Shown in pieces: positions 33,762-42,099 of a DNA stretch of 43,559 nt. The translations under genes and the position numbers were made by a program. How positions within the stretch are numbered: position 1 is the stretch's first letter; each line of letters opens with the position of its first letter. The stretch lies in NCBI GenBank assembly GCA_003001975.1, contig PVUG01000024.1:1-43559 (forward strand). Direction: 5' to 3'. Under the pieces are notes generated by a model that was not told the origin of the DNA, ran no database searches, and worked only from the letters and a program-made list of their open reading frames with translations. This stretch comes from Martelella mediterranea (GTDB lineage Bacteria > Pseudomonadota > Alphaproteobacteria > Rhizobiales > Rhizobiaceae).

Positions 33762-33799
33762 CTTAGCGCAGGATTTTGAACTCCTCTTGTTCCGACCCC
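33762..33799 (+). mobile_element. Tn3-family 38-bp terminal inverted repeat
   Basis: The 38 bp from CTTAGCG (33762) to GACCCC (33799) have the length, the CTTA inner start and the GGGGTC outer end (read from outside) of Tn3-family terminal repeats, and they lie 19 bp beyond the tnpA stop where the right repeat should be. The opposite repeat is not in the window. Confidence 0.75.
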
Positions 33800-34147
33800 A
33801 TATTGCAAGGCGCGTGGATCCGCCCCGGCACCCATGTCGATTTGATCGGCGCCTTCAAATCCGACATGCGCGAGGCCGACGATGCGCTGATCGCGAAGGC
33901 AAGGCTGTTGGTCGACAGCCGCGAGAGCACCATCGGCCATATCAGCGAACTCGCGATCCCGATCGCAAACGGCGTCATCACCGCCGATGACGTGATCGGC
34001 GACCACTACGATCTGGCGATGGGCCGCTGCGGACGCGATACGCCTGAGGAGATGACCGTCTTCAAGAATGGCGGCGGCGCCCATCTCGATACCATGATCG
34101 CCGCCTATATCGCCCGCGCCTGCGCCGAGGCGTCTCAGAACCCGTGA
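33800..34147 (+). pseudogene. Ornithine cyclodeaminase/mu-crystallin-like gene, 3' part only
   Basis: The frame reads LQGAWIRPGTHVDLIGAFKS, EADDALIAKARLLVDSRE and ends with VFKNGGGAHLDTMIAAYIAR. This matches the NAD-binding and C-terminal part of the OCD/mu-crystallin family (the P-G-T-H-V-D and V-F-K-N-G-G-G-A-H blocks). Roughly 115 of about 320 residues remain and there is no start; the coding sequence begins exactly at the Tn3 terminal repeat, so transposon insertion removed the 5' part. It is a different subfamily from the intact gene at 40352-41395, whose C-terminus reads LFDSVGFAIEDFTALRY. Confidence 0.8.
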
Positions 34148-34151
34148 TATT

Positions 34152-34182
34152 GCCGCTTCCCCAGGGTTAAAGTGGAAGCGGC
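34152..34182. terminator. Bidirectional stem-loop between OCD remnant and ureohydrolase
   Basis: GCCGCTTCC (34152-34160) pairs perfectly with GGAAGCGGC (34174-34182) around a 13-base loop, located between converging genes. It probably ends the ureohydrolase operon transcribed from the right. Confidence 0.6.
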
Positions 34183-34194
34183 TCCTTCATCAGG

Positions 34195-35166
34195 CTAGAC
34201 AGGTTTTGCCGCGGCGCACTGGCGGGCCAGAATGCCGAGCGCTGAAGTGATGACGCGGGCAAACGACAGCGCGCCGAGCCCATCGATGTCGCGCTCCGGC
34301 ATGAACTCGACACAATCCATCGCGGCGATGCGGCCGCGTTTGGCAATCCCGAACAGAAGGTCGAGGGTCTGGAAATAGGAAAGCCCGCCCGGACCGCGCG
34401 CGATCACGCCCGGCACAAGCGTGGAATCGAGCGCGTCGGCATCGAAACAGACGATGACATCGGTGCCATCCGGGATCATGTCGAGCACCGGCTCGAGGCC
34501 GTCGCGATCGAGCTGATGGGCGGTAAAGAGGCTGGCGCCCCAACGCCTGGCATCCTCGACGTCCGACGCCCTTGCCGAGCCGATGCCGCGCGCGCCGACC
34601 TGAATGATCCGCTCGATATGGCCCATTTCGGATGCCCGGCGCATTGTCGACGACAGCCCCATGGTCTCGCCCATATGGGAATCACGCCAGTCGATATGGG
34701 CATCGATCTGAACGATGGTATATTTCCGGCCGGTCTCGGACAGCGCGTCGATCATCGGGATCGGAATGGAATCGTCGCCGCCGAGCAGGACGGGAACGGC
34801 CCCGCGTGAGACGACCGTGCTGACGGCCTTGCGGATCGTGCCCCGGTTGCCTGCCGCATCGTTTTCGTCGAAGGGCAGGTTGCCGCAATCGACGGCGCGC
34901 AGCCCGGCCTCGGGAAACACGGGGCCGCCGAGATCGAAGTCGAAATGGTCGACATTGGCTGTCAGGGGCGCGGTTGCCCGCCTAAGCGCATCGGGCCCAT
35001 TGCGGCAATAGGCACCGGCGCTGGCATAGGGCGTGGCGCAGGGCGCGCCGATGATGGCGATCGGGGCGTCGAGCGTCGTCAGATCGCCGCAGGCGTCCAG
35101 CCCGAGGAAGGTTTTGGTGTCGGCGGCTGCGCCGAAAAGAACGCCGAGATCGACGGATTCAGTCAT
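34195..35166 (-). CDS. Ureohydrolase (agmatinase/arginase family) with altered metal ligand
   Basis: The product has 323 residues. Metal-binding blocks of the arginase/agmatinase/guanidinobutyrase family are present: GGDDSIPIP (residues 129-137), IDAHIDWRD (Asp155, His157, Asp159) and CFDADALDS (Asp242, Asp244). The first block normally reads G-G-D-H-S; here His is replaced by Asp132, changing one ligand of the binuclear centre. Family enzymes split guanidino compounds into urea and an amine or ornithine. It is the last gene after the amino-acid transporter (permease stop about 75 bp upstream), so it probably hydrolyses the transported guanidino compound. Arginine, agmatine, guanidinobutyrate or another substrate cannot be distinguished from sequence. 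Confidence 0.88.
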   Translation of the reverse strand: MTESVDLGVLFGAAADTKTFLGLDACGDLTTLDAPIAIIGAPCATPYASAGAYCRNGPDALRRATAPLTANVDHFDFDLGGPVFPEAGLRAVDCGNLPFDENDAAGNRGTIRKAVSTVVSRGAVPVLLGGDDSIPIPMIDALSETGRKYTIVQIDAHIDWRDSHMGETMGLSSTMRRASEMGHIERIIQVGARGIGSARASDVEDARRWGASLFTAHQLDRDGLEPVLDMIPDGTDVIVCFDADALDSTLVPGVIARGPGGLSYFQTLDLLFGIAKRGRIAAMDCVEFMPERDIDGLGALSFARVITSALGILARQCAAAKPV

Positions 35167-35241
35167 GTCTTCTCCTTGTCTGCCGGGTCCGGGACGCGGG
35201 CAGATCGTCTTTCATTGTTTGAATGCGGATCGTCCGCGCGG

Positions 35242-35934
35242 TCAGTGCCGTCTTGGCTGCAGGTATCCGGCATAGCGGCGCTGAACGAGCTGGAAGGCGG
35301 AGACCAGCACGAATGTCATCACCAGATAGATGCCGGCCGCCGTCACGTAGGGTTCGAACTGGATATAGTCGTTGAGCGATATCTGCCGGGCAACGCCGGT
35401 CGTCTCCAGAAGCCTCACCGTGCTCGCAAGCGAGGTCGCATGCAGCATCATGATCATCTCGTTGCCGTAAAGCGGCAGCGCGCGGGTCAGCATGGCCGGC
35501 AGCAGGATGCGTCGGGCCGCGGCAAGCGGGGGAATGCCGAAGGCGCGCGCAGCCTCGATCTCGTCGTGCGGAATGTGCCGAAGCGCGCCGGCAAATATCT
35601 CGGTGGTGTAAGCCCCGGAATTCAGCGCAAGCGCCATCAGCACGCAAACCATCGGGCTCGAAAGCCAGGGCCACAGAAAACTCGTCTGGATCAGTTCGAA
35701 CTGCGCCAGGCCGAAATAGATCAGGAAGAGCTGCACCAGAAGCGGGGTTCCGCGAAAGACCAGCGTATAGGCGTGAACCGCGCCGCGGGTCGCACGGGTA
35801 TTGCTGTTGCGCAGGAAAGACAGCGGCACGGCGATGGCAAAGGCCAGTAGAAGGGCGAAAAAGGTCAGCACCAGTGTCAGTTTCGCGCCTTCGAGAAACA
35901 GGCCTCTGTTTTCGGCGATGATATCCCAGTTCAT
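35242..35934 (-). CDS. Polar amino acid ABC transporter permease (HisM-like)
   Basis: The product has 230 residues and about five membrane segments. The HisM/ArtM family is shown by VFRGTPLLVQLFLIYFGLAQ (substrate-channel segment) and the coupling region HIPHDEIEAARAFGIPPLAA. The ATG at 35934 overlaps the stop of the other permease gene (ATGA). It forms a heterodimeric channel with the protein at 35931-36620. Confidence 0.92.
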   Translation of the reverse strand: MNWDIIAENRGLFLEGAKLTLVLTFFALLLAFAIAVPLSFLRNSNTRATRGAVHAYTLVFRGTPLLVQLFLIYFGLAQFELIQTSFLWPWLSSPMVCVLMALALNSGAYTTEIFAGALRHIPHDEIEAARAFGIPPLAAARRILLPAMLTRALPLYGNEMIMMLHATSLASTVRLLETTGVARQISLNDYIQFEPYVTAAGIYLVMTFVLVSAFQLVQRRYAGYLQPRRH

Positions 35935-36620
35935 GCTCCGGCCTTTCTCATTCCCGCATTGAAATGGGTCGCGACGCGCGCAAGGCAGAATGTGGAAAGC
36001 AGCGTGAGGGCCAGATAGAATGCGCCCGCAACGAGATAGAAGGTAAAGGGCTGTCCCGTCGCCTCAGCTGCGCCCTTGGCCCGGAACATGACGTCCTGCA
36101 GTCCGATCAGCGAAACCAGCGCCGTGGCCTTGGCCAGCACCAGCCAGTTGTTGGTAAAGCCCGGCAGCGCCAGCCGGATGAGCTGCGGCAGCACGATGCG
36201 GAAGAATATCCGCGCCCGTGCGAGGCCGAAGGCCTGCGCCGCCTCGATCTGGCCGTGCGGAATGTTCTCCAGCGCAAAGCGGAAGGTTTCGGTCATATAG
36301 GCGCCGAAAATCAGCCCCAGCGTCGCAATGCCGGTCGCAAGCGGCGGAAACTCGACCCACCAGTCCAGTCCAAAGAGCTGGAACAGCTGGTTGAGCAGCG
36401 CCGGCAGGCTGTAGAACACCAGCAGGATCATGACGAGGTCCGGAATCCCGCGGACGATGAAGGTGTAGGCCTGCGCCACACCTCGCAACGGTCTGCTTTG
36501 CGAGCGCTTGGCGAGCGCTGCCGCCATGCCGATCAGCGTCGACAGCAACAGCGCCGCGAAGGCCAGGAGAAGGGTCATCCCTCCTCCCGCCAGGATCGTC
36601 CAGGTGTAATCGACGAGCAT
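35931..36620 (-). CDS. Polar amino acid ABC transporter permease (HisQ-like)
   Basis: The product has 229 residues. It contains AYTFIVRGIPDLVMILLVFY and the coupling motif ENIPHGQIEAAQAFGLARAR, typical of HisQ/ArtQ, and about five membrane segments. It starts five bases after the stop of the binding-protein gene and is coupled to the next permease gene by an ATGA overlap. Basic amino-acid transport is likely given the flanking arginine/ornithine enzymes. Confidence 0.92.
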   Translation of the reverse strand: MLVDYTWTILAGGGMTLLLAFAALLLSTLIGMAAALAKRSQSRPLRGVAQAYTFIVRGIPDLVMILLVFYSLPALLNQLFQLFGLDWWVEFPPLATGIATLGLIFGAYMTETFRFALENIPHGQIEAAQAFGLARARIFFRIVLPQLIRLALPGFTNNWLVLAKATALVSLIGLQDVMFRAKGAAEATGQPFTFYLVAGAFYLALTLLSTFCLARVATHFNAGMRKAGA

Positions 36621-36625
36621 ATCCG

Positions 36626-37390
36626 TCAGTCGCCGAAATACTGGGCGTTGAGGGCATCCAGCGTGCCGTTTTCACGGACGATCTCGAGGCCCTTGTTGAT
36701 CTCTTCCAGAAGCGCGGTGTTTTTCTTGCTGATCGCAATCGCCACGCCCTCGCCGAATTCCGGCGCGTCTTCGCCGGTCAGCTGCGGGCCGACAAGCTCA
36801 TAGCTTTCAGCCTTGTCGCCGCCCAGGAAGCCAGCCGTGATCTGTGCCTGGTAGCTGAGCACGACATCGGCGCGCTTGCTTTCCAGATCGAGATAGGGCG
36901 CGCTGCCGGTGTCGTAACGCTTGATATCGGAGTCGACATAGACGCGGGTGACATAGGCATCCATCGGGGTGCCGCGCTGAACGGCGATGGTCTTGTCGGC
37001 AAGACCTTCCGGCGTGATCGTGAGATCCGCATCGCTGGCCGCGACGAAGCGGAATATCGGATGGCTGTAGATGTCGCTGAAGGCGATGACCTTGCGGCGC
37101 TTGTCGGTCACCGTCAGCTGCGAAATCAGCGCATCGTATTTGCCGCTGATGAGGCCGGGGATCATCCCCTCCCAGGCGGCATTGGAGATGACGCAATTGA
37201 GTTCGGCGGCCTCGCACACGGCCGTCATCAGGTCGATGTCGTATCCGACGAGCTTGCCGTCCTTGTCGATCGATTCAAATGGCGGGAAGGTCGCGTCCGT
37301 TGCGACGATCACCTTTTCGTCGGTCTGGGCGGAAGCCGTGCCGACGGCAAGGGCAAGCGCGATGGCGGCGGCTGAAAGCAGTCTTTTCAT
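36626..37390 (-). CDS. Polar (probably basic) amino acid-binding protein, HisJ/ArgT-like
   Basis: The product has 254 residues. The signal peptide MKRLLSAAAIALALAVGTAS is cleaved before Q-T-D near residue 22. SBP family 3 features follow: IVATDATFPPFESIDKDGKL, VGYDIDLMTAVCEAAELNC, WEGMIPGLISGKYDALISQL and LADKTIAVQRGTPMDAYV. These blocks match the lysine/arginine/ornithine and histidine binding proteins. A GAGGA sequence precedes the ATG at 37390. It supplies the permeases encoded immediately downstream and the ATPase encoded 96 bp upstream. Confidence 0.92.
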   Translation of the reverse strand: MKRLLSAAAIALALAVGTASAQTDEKVIVATDATFPPFESIDKDGKLVGYDIDLMTAVCEAAELNCVISNAAWEGMIPGLISGKYDALISQLTVTDKRRKVIAFSDIYSHPIFRFVAASDADLTITPEGLADKTIAVQRGTPMDAYVTRVYVDSDIKRYDTGSAPYLDLESKRADVVLSYQAQITAGFLGGDKAESYELVGPQLTGEDAPEFGEGVAIAISKKNTALLEEINKGLEIVRENGTLDALNAQYFGD

Positions 37391-37486
37391 AAGTTTGTCC
37401 TCTGTGGTTTTCAGGTGTGGAGCGGCAGTTGCGGAACGATTCTGTCTGCCATTTCTTATCGGCGTTCGGCGTGACGATGCGCCCGG

Positions 37487-38257
37487 TCAATGCCGTAATT
37501 GTCCGGCCAGGAATTGCTGCATGCGCTCGCTTTCGGTCTGGTCGAACACGCGCGACGGCGCGCCTTCTTCCTCGACGCGGCCCTGATGCAGGAACATGAC
37601 CTTGGTGGAGACGTGGCGGGCAAAGCCCATCTCATGGGTGACGACCACCATGGTGCGGCCCTCTTCGGCGAGCGCCTGCATGACCTTGAGCACCTCGCTT
37701 ACCAGTTCCGGGTCCAGCGCCGAGGTCGGCTCGTCGAACAGCAGGACCTCGGGATTGACGGCAAGCGCGCGGGCGATCGCCACACGCTGCTGCTGGCCGC
37801 CGGAAAGATGGGTGGGGTATTTATCGAGGACATCCAGACCGAGGCCGACCTTGGTGAGGTTCGCCTTCGCCAGTTCGGTCGCCTCGCGCCGCGACAGACC
37901 CAGCACGCTGATCGGCGCTTCGATGATGTTGGAGAGCACGCTCATATGGGACCAAAGGCAGAAATTCTGGAAAACCATGGCAAGGCGGGTGCGCATCAGC
38001 CGCAGCTCGCCGCGGTTCAGCACCCTCAGCATGCCGTCGCGGTCCCGCACCGTTTCCAGCCTCTTGCCATCGACCGCAATCTCGCCCTCATGAGGACGTT
38101 CCAGAAAGTTGATGCAGCGCAGGAACGTGCTTTTGCCCGAACCGCTGGAACCGAGAATGCTGACGACATCGCCGGCGGCCGCACGCAATGAAACGCCTTT
38201 CAGCACTTCGTGCTGGCCGTATGATTTGTGAATGTCGCTGACGGCGAGTTTGTCCAT
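37487..38257 (-). CDS. Amino acid ABC transporter ATPase (HisP-like)
   Basis: The product has 256 residues and a single ABC domain: [20 protein letters not shown] (Walker A about residue 36), [20 protein letters not shown] (Q-loop, with Cys where Asn is more common), signature [15 protein letters not shown], Walker [12 protein letters not shown] and [12 protein letters not shown]. These match HisP/GlnQ-type ATPases of polar amino-acid importers. The ATG at 38257 has GGAG upstream. It is the first gene of the transporter-ureohydrolase operon. Confidence 0.93.
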   Translation of the reverse strand: MDKLAVSDIHKSYGQHEVLKGVSLRAAAGDVVSILGSSGSGKSTFLRCINFLERPHEGEIAVDGKRLETVRDRDGMLRVLNRGELRLMRTRLAMVFQNFCLWSHMSVLSNIIEAPISVLGLSRREATELAKANLTKVGLGLDVLDKYPTHLSGGQQQRVAIARALAVNPEVLLFDEPTSALDPELVSEVLKVMQALAEEGRTMVVVTHEMGFARHVSTKVMFLHQGRVEEEGAPSRVFDQTESERMQQFLAGQLRH

Positions 38258-38292
38258 TTCATACTCCGGAGCATGTCTCTGGCGGAAGGTCT

Positions 38293-38396
38293 CCCGCAGA
38301 GCGGGCCGGGCACCGGCAAACGCCGGTGTCTAATTTTGAGGCACAATAGATGCGTGTCGTATTTTTGCGCAAATGATCATTCTTCAAGCGAATCAT
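38293..38396. promoter_or_regulatory. Palindrome cluster between LysR gene and transporter operon
   Basis: TTTGCGCAAA (38364-38373) and ATGATCAT (38373-38380) are perfect palindromes, and ATGAT (38373-38377) also pairs with ATCAT (38392-38396) over 14 bp, a spacing reasonable for a LysR-type site. Two hairpins, CCCGC/GCGGG (38293-38305) and CACCGGC/GCCGGTG (38311-38328), lie between this and the ATPase start and may form its leader. Confidence 0.4.
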
Positions 38397-38408
38397 GATC
38401 TGTTTTCA

Positions 38409-39338
38409 TCAATCGAGCGCAGGCAGCGTGTCGATCATGTCGTCCTGACCGAAGGCCGCCAGTAGCCAATGCAGGAACAGGCGCGGGCCGGCCCGCTCCA
38501 GGCTGTGCATGTGGGCAACGACATACCAGCCGCCAAAGGCATCGATCGAGAAGCCGAACGGCCTTATAAGACGGCCCTGTCGAATATCGTTGCGGGTCAG
38601 CGTTTCGCTGGCAAGCGCAAACCCGACGCCGTTGAGCGCGAGGTCGATGGCGATGCCGAGATCGCTGCAATAAAGGTGGCGGGCACGGTCGAAGACATCG
38701 CCGTGGCCGCATTCGGAAAGCCAGCGCCGCCACTCGGCCCCGTCATCGCGGTGCAGCAGAAGACAATTTTTCAACGCGCCCGCATCCGGCGTCGCATATT
38801 CCAGGCGCTGGAACAGCACCGGCGAGCAGACCGGCGTGATGTCGACATCGGCGAGACGCGCCGACCACCGGTTTGGCCATCCGCCCTGCCCGAACATTAT
38901 ACCGAGATCGACATCCGCTGTTTCAGGGACGAGATGGTTTTCAATGAGCCGGATGTGGCACTCGACCGTCGGGTGCCTCTCGCTGAAATCCGCGACATTC
39001 TTCGCAAGCCAGGCGCTGGCGAACATCGGCGGACAGGCAATGTCCAGCCGCCCGCCGGCAAGCGGCTGTTCGGACAACATGACCGCGGTCGACAGGATAT
39101 CCTGCAACGCCTTCGCAACGGTCTTGTAAAACAGTTGCCCGGCATCGGTGAGCCTGATCCCCCGCCCGGCCTTCTCGAACAGATCATAACCGAGATCGCC
39201 CTCCAGCCTGCGCAGCTGATGACTGACGGCGCTGTCGGTCAGGTTGAGCTCGGCCGCCGCCCGCGCCATGCTGCCATGGCGGGCGGTTGCCTCGAACGTC
39301 CTCAGCGTCTGCAAAGGCAGATGTCGCAGATCCTTCAC
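38409..39338 (-). CDS. LysR-family regulator
   Basis: The product is 309 residues from a GTG at 39338. The N-terminal HTH (LQTLRTFEATARHGSMARAA, then LNLTDSAVSHQLRRLE) is close to the GcvA subgroup of LysR proteins, and the effector domain contains RLDIACPPMFASAWLAKNVA. It is encoded upstream of, and on the same strand as, the transporter-ureohydrolase operon, with 150 bp of palindrome-rich DNA between. It probably activates that operon in response to the imported amino acid. No HTH or domain defect is visible. Confidence 0.9.
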   Translation of the reverse strand: MKDLRHLPLQTLRTFEATARHGSMARAAAELNLTDSAVSHQLRRLEGDLGYDLFEKAGRGIRLTDAGQLFYKTVAKALQDILSTAVMLSEQPLAGGRLDIACPPMFASAWLAKNVADFSERHPTVECHIRLIENHLVPETADVDLGIMFGQGGWPNRWSARLADVDITPVCSPVLFQRLEYATPDAGALKNCLLLHRDDGAEWRRWLSECGHGDVFDRARHLYCSDLGIAIDLALNGVGFALASETLTRNDIRQGRLIRPFGFSIDAFGGWYVVAHMHSLERAGPRLFLHWLLAAFGQDDMIDTLPALD

Positions 39339-39418
39339 GTCGACCTCAATGTTTCGGCGCCCGGTCCTGGTTGACGTTCGTCGCCTGACGCAACGACGGC
39401 CGTCCAGGCTGGCCGCTT

Positions 39419-40348
39419 CTATCGTCTGGCGAGGTGAATGCCCGCCAGGGTGCAGCGCACCGAGCCGCCGGCGTTCTCGATCGTCGGAATGTCCAGCGCC
39501 ACAATGCTTGCCGTCTTTTCTATCGCTGCAATCTGGTCGGGACGCAAGGCGTCGAGCGCAGTCGTGGAAAGGGCGAGCAACCGCTGATCGGGCGCCTGAA
39601 GCTCAAGCGCATTGCCGGCAAAGCGGGCGATCTGGTCATTGTCGAGGGCAATGATATCCCGTCCGGTCCGTCGCAACCTGTCGAGGATCTCGGCCCGCCG
39701 GTCGGGTTCGGTCATCATCTCCGGGCCGATCAGCACGAAACCGGTTCCGATGCACATCAGGACATTGGTGTGATAGATCGCCATGCCCTGAGGGTCGCGC
39801 GCGTCGAAGACCATCGGCTCGAAATTGAAGTGGGTTGCGAAACGCTCGAGCGCGACCGGATCGGCGCGCTCGGAACGCACAACATAGGCGACCCGGTCGA
39901 TATGATCGAGCACCATGGCGCCCGTGCCTTCGAGGAACAGACCGTCGGCTTCCAGCCCCGAATAGTCGATGACGTCCTGAACGCGATAGTCGCGTTTCAG
40001 CGTTTCGATGATATCCGGACGGCGTTCGAGCCGCCGGTTTCGCGCCTTCATCGGAAAAATCGCGACATGTCCGCCGGCATGGGTGGAAAACCAGTTGTTT
40101 GGAAAGACAGAATCCGGCGTCTTGTCTCCCTCGTCCTCGAACATGTGCACGGCAATGCCGGCTGAAGAGAGCGTTTCGCCGGCGCGGGTGATTTCATCAT
40201 AGGCCCGGCGCCTGAGGTCCTGCCCGGTTTCGGGAACCTTCTGAAACCGGTTGTCATTGGCCGTTTCGGTGTTGACGGTGAAATGATGCGGCCGGATCAT
40301 GACCACGGCGCTCGCCGCCTGCGGCGAAAAGAAGAAAGGGCGCGCCAT
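39419..40348 (-). CDS. ctlX: CtlX-type guanidino-group-modifying enzyme (arginine deiminase/DDAH fold)
   Basis: The product has 309 residues. The N-terminal block MIRPHHFTVNTETANDNRFQ, the DSVFPNNWFSTH motif, LEGTGAMVLDH, a histidine in AIYHTNVLMCIG and a C-terminal cysteine (Cys299 in SVRCTLAGIHL) are those of the CtlX branch of amidinotransferase/dimethylargininase-fold enzymes. The Cys-His-acidic triad is complete, so activity is expected. Enzymes of this fold hydrolyse guanidino or ureido groups, for example arginine to citrulline and ammonia. It starts 3 bp after the ornithine cyclodeaminase stop on the same strand, so the two are co-transcribed. The precise substrate is not fixed by sequence. 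Confidence 0.85.
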   Translation of the reverse strand: MARPFFFSPQAASAVVMIRPHHFTVNTETANDNRFQKVPETGQDLRRRAYDEITRAGETLSSAGIAVHMFEDEGDKTPDSVFPNNWFSTHAGGHVAIFPMKARNRRLERRPDIIETLKRDYRVQDVIDYSGLEADGLFLEGTGAMVLDHIDRVAYVVRSERADPVALERFATHFNFEPMVFDARDPQGMAIYHTNVLMCIGTGFVLIGPEMMTEPDRRAEILDRLRRTGRDIIALDNDQIARFAGNALELQAPDQRLLALSTTALDALRPDQIAAIEKTASIVALDIPTIENAGGSVRCTLAGIHLARR

Positions 40349-40351
40349 GGG

Positions 40352-41395
40352 TCACACCGCCCGCTGCAGCATGCCGAACAGATCGCGCGGGTCGTCCGGG
40401 TCGGCGATCATGTCGAGGTTCTCGTAGAGTTCCGTGCCTTTGATCCGCTCGGCAACATAGCGCAGCGCGGTGAAATCCTCGATCGCGAAACCGACGCTGT
40501 CGAATAGCGTGATCTGGCGTTCGTCGGTGCGCCCGGCCTGGCTTCCCTCAAGCACCCGCCAGAATTCGGTCACCTCGTAATCTTCGTCCATCTGCTGGAT
40601 TTCCCCCTCGATGCGCGTTTGCGGCGGATACTCCACGAAGGTCGTCGCGCGCCTCAGGATATCGGGATGCAGTTCGGTCTTGCCGGGGCAATCGCCGCCG
40701 ATGGCGTTGATGTGGATGCCCGCCCCGACCATGTTATCCGTCAGGATCGTCGCATACTGCTTGTCGGCCGTGCAGGTGGTAACGATCTCGGCGCCCTCAA
40801 GCGCCTCCTCTGCCGAGCGGCAGGCCTTCACCGACAGTCCGCTGCCTTCCAGATTGCGACATGTCTTTTCGGTAGCGGCGGGATCGATGTCATAGAGCCG
40901 GACCGCCTTGACGCCGACGACGGCCTTCATCGCCAGCGCCTGAAACTCCGCCTGCGCGCCATTGCCGATCATCGCCATCGTTCCGGCATTCTTCGGCGCC
41001 AGATGGCGGGCAACCATCGCCGAGGTTGCCGCCGTCCGAATGGCCGTCAACAGCGTCATCTCGCTCAGAAGGACCGGATAGCCGGTGGCGACATCGGCCA
41101 GAAGCCCGAATGCGGTGACCGTCTGGTGACCCGTCAGCTTGTTCTTGGGATGGCCGTTGACATATTTGAAGCCGTAATGGCCGCCATCGGAGGTCGGCAT
41201 CAGCTCGATCACGCCGTCGGGGGAATGGGCAGCGACGCGCGGCGTCTTGTCGAACTGCTCCCAGCGGCGGAAATCCGCTTCAAGCGCTTCGACGAGTTCG
41301 CTCATCATAGTCTCGATGCCGACATCGTGCACCAGCCGCATCATGTTATCGACGCTGACGAAGGGCACATAGGCTTTTGTGGAAGGTGACGGCAT
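40352..41395 (-). CDS. ocd: Ornithine cyclodeaminase
   Basis: The product is 347 residues from ATG 41395 (AAGAGG eight bases upstream); longer in-frame extensions cross the promoter region. Diagnostic blocks are FKYVNGHPKNKLTGHQTVTA, PVLLSEMTLLTAIRTAATSA, the NAD-binding GNGAQAEFQALAM, INAIGGDCPGKTELHPD (Asp of the active site) and ITLFDSVGFAIEDFTALRYV. The length equals rhizobial and Agrobacterium ornithine cyclodeaminases, which convert ornithine to proline with release of ammonia using bound NAD. It is the first gene of an ocd-ctlX operon and is divergent from the Lrp-type regulator at 41519. Confidence 0.92.
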   Translation of the reverse strand: MPSPSTKAYVPFVSVDNMMRLVHDVGIETMMSELVEALEADFRRWEQFDKTPRVAAHSPDGVIELMPTSDGGHYGFKYVNGHPKNKLTGHQTVTAFGLLADVATGYPVLLSEMTLLTAIRTAATSAMVARHLAPKNAGTMAMIGNGAQAEFQALAMKAVVGVKAVRLYDIDPAATEKTCRNLEGSGLSVKACRSAEEALEGAEIVTTCTADKQYATILTDNMVGAGIHINAIGGDCPGKTELHPDILRRATTFVEYPPQTRIEGEIQQMDEDYEVTEFWRVLEGSQAGRTDERQITLFDSVGFAIEDFTALRYVAERIKGTELYENLDMIADPDDPRDLFGMLQRAV

Positions 41396-41468
41396 TTCAA
41401 CCTCTTTTCGTTTTGATGCTTTCAGGAAAGCTATGCCGATTTGAATGCTAGCGAAAAGCGCAAAACTG

Positions 41469-41503
41469 TAGTAAATTTGCTTCTCTATCAGTAGATTTGA
41501 ATA
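41469..41503. promoter_or_regulatory. Two Lrp-box-like sites between ocd and the Lrp-type gene
   Basis: TAGTAAATTTGCTTC (41469-41483) and CAGTAGATTTGAATA (41489-41503) match 11 and 12 of 15 positions of the E. coli Lrp consensus YAGHAWATTWTDCTR. Their centres are 20 bp apart, two helical turns, as expected for cooperative Lrp binding. They should control both divergent genes. Confidence 0.5.
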
Positions 41504-41518
41504 ACGAGACTGATCAAT

Positions 41519-41974
41519 TTGAGCAATGAGCGCCACCACACTACGGCCAAATACGTTCCCGATCGGCTTGACAGGGACATCATTTCGCATCTGCGCAGCG
41601 ATGGCCGGGCCTCGCTTTCCAAGCTTTCGGACACGCTGGGGATCGCCCGCGGCACGGTGCAGAAGCGCCTCGACCGGCTGATCGAGACCGGAACCCTGAT
41701 GGGTTTCACCGTGCGGGTGCGCGAGGACTACGAGGATGACAGGGTTCATGCAGTGATGATGATCGAGGTCGTCGGCAAATCAACGACCCAGGTCATCCGC
41801 AAGCTGCGCGGCCTGCCGGAGGTCTATTCGCTGCACACAACCAACGGCAGCTGGGACCTAGTCGCCAATATCCGCACATCGACGCTGTCGGAATTCGACA
41901 GGGTCCTGCGCGAGGTCCGGATGATCGAAGGCGTATCCAACAGCGAGACCAGCCTGCTTCTGAGCAGCGTGTGA
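41519..41974 (+). CDS. Lrp/AsnC-family regulator of the ocd-ctlX operon
   Basis: The product is 151 residues from a TTG at 41519, the only in-frame start before the HTH; the ribosome site is weak. The HTH (LDRDIISHLRSDGRASLSKL, then LGIARGTVQKRLDRLIETG) is followed by the RAM ligand-binding domain (VHAVMMIEVVGKSTTQVIRK, LHTTNGSWDLVANIRTSTLS). Lrp-type activators next to ornithine or arginine catabolic genes commonly sense that amino acid. Divergence from ocd and the two box-like sites in between support direct control and autoregulation. Confidence 0.88.
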   Translation: MSNERHHTTAKYVPDRLDRDIISHLRSDGRASLSKLSDTLGIARGTVQKRLDRLIETGTLMGFTVRVREDYEDDRVHAVMMIEVVGKSTTQVIRKLRGLPEVYSLHTTNGSWDLVANIRTSTLSEFDRVLREVRMIEGVSNSETSLLLSSV

Positions 41975-42099
41975 CGGCGCCGGCCGTTCTGAGAATCATC
42001 ACCGGCGCGAACGAATGCTATCGAGCGACGCTTGAAAAGCGCGAGCCACAAGAATCCGGAAAAAGTAGAAAAGGCACTGATTGAAGCCACCATCGGTCG

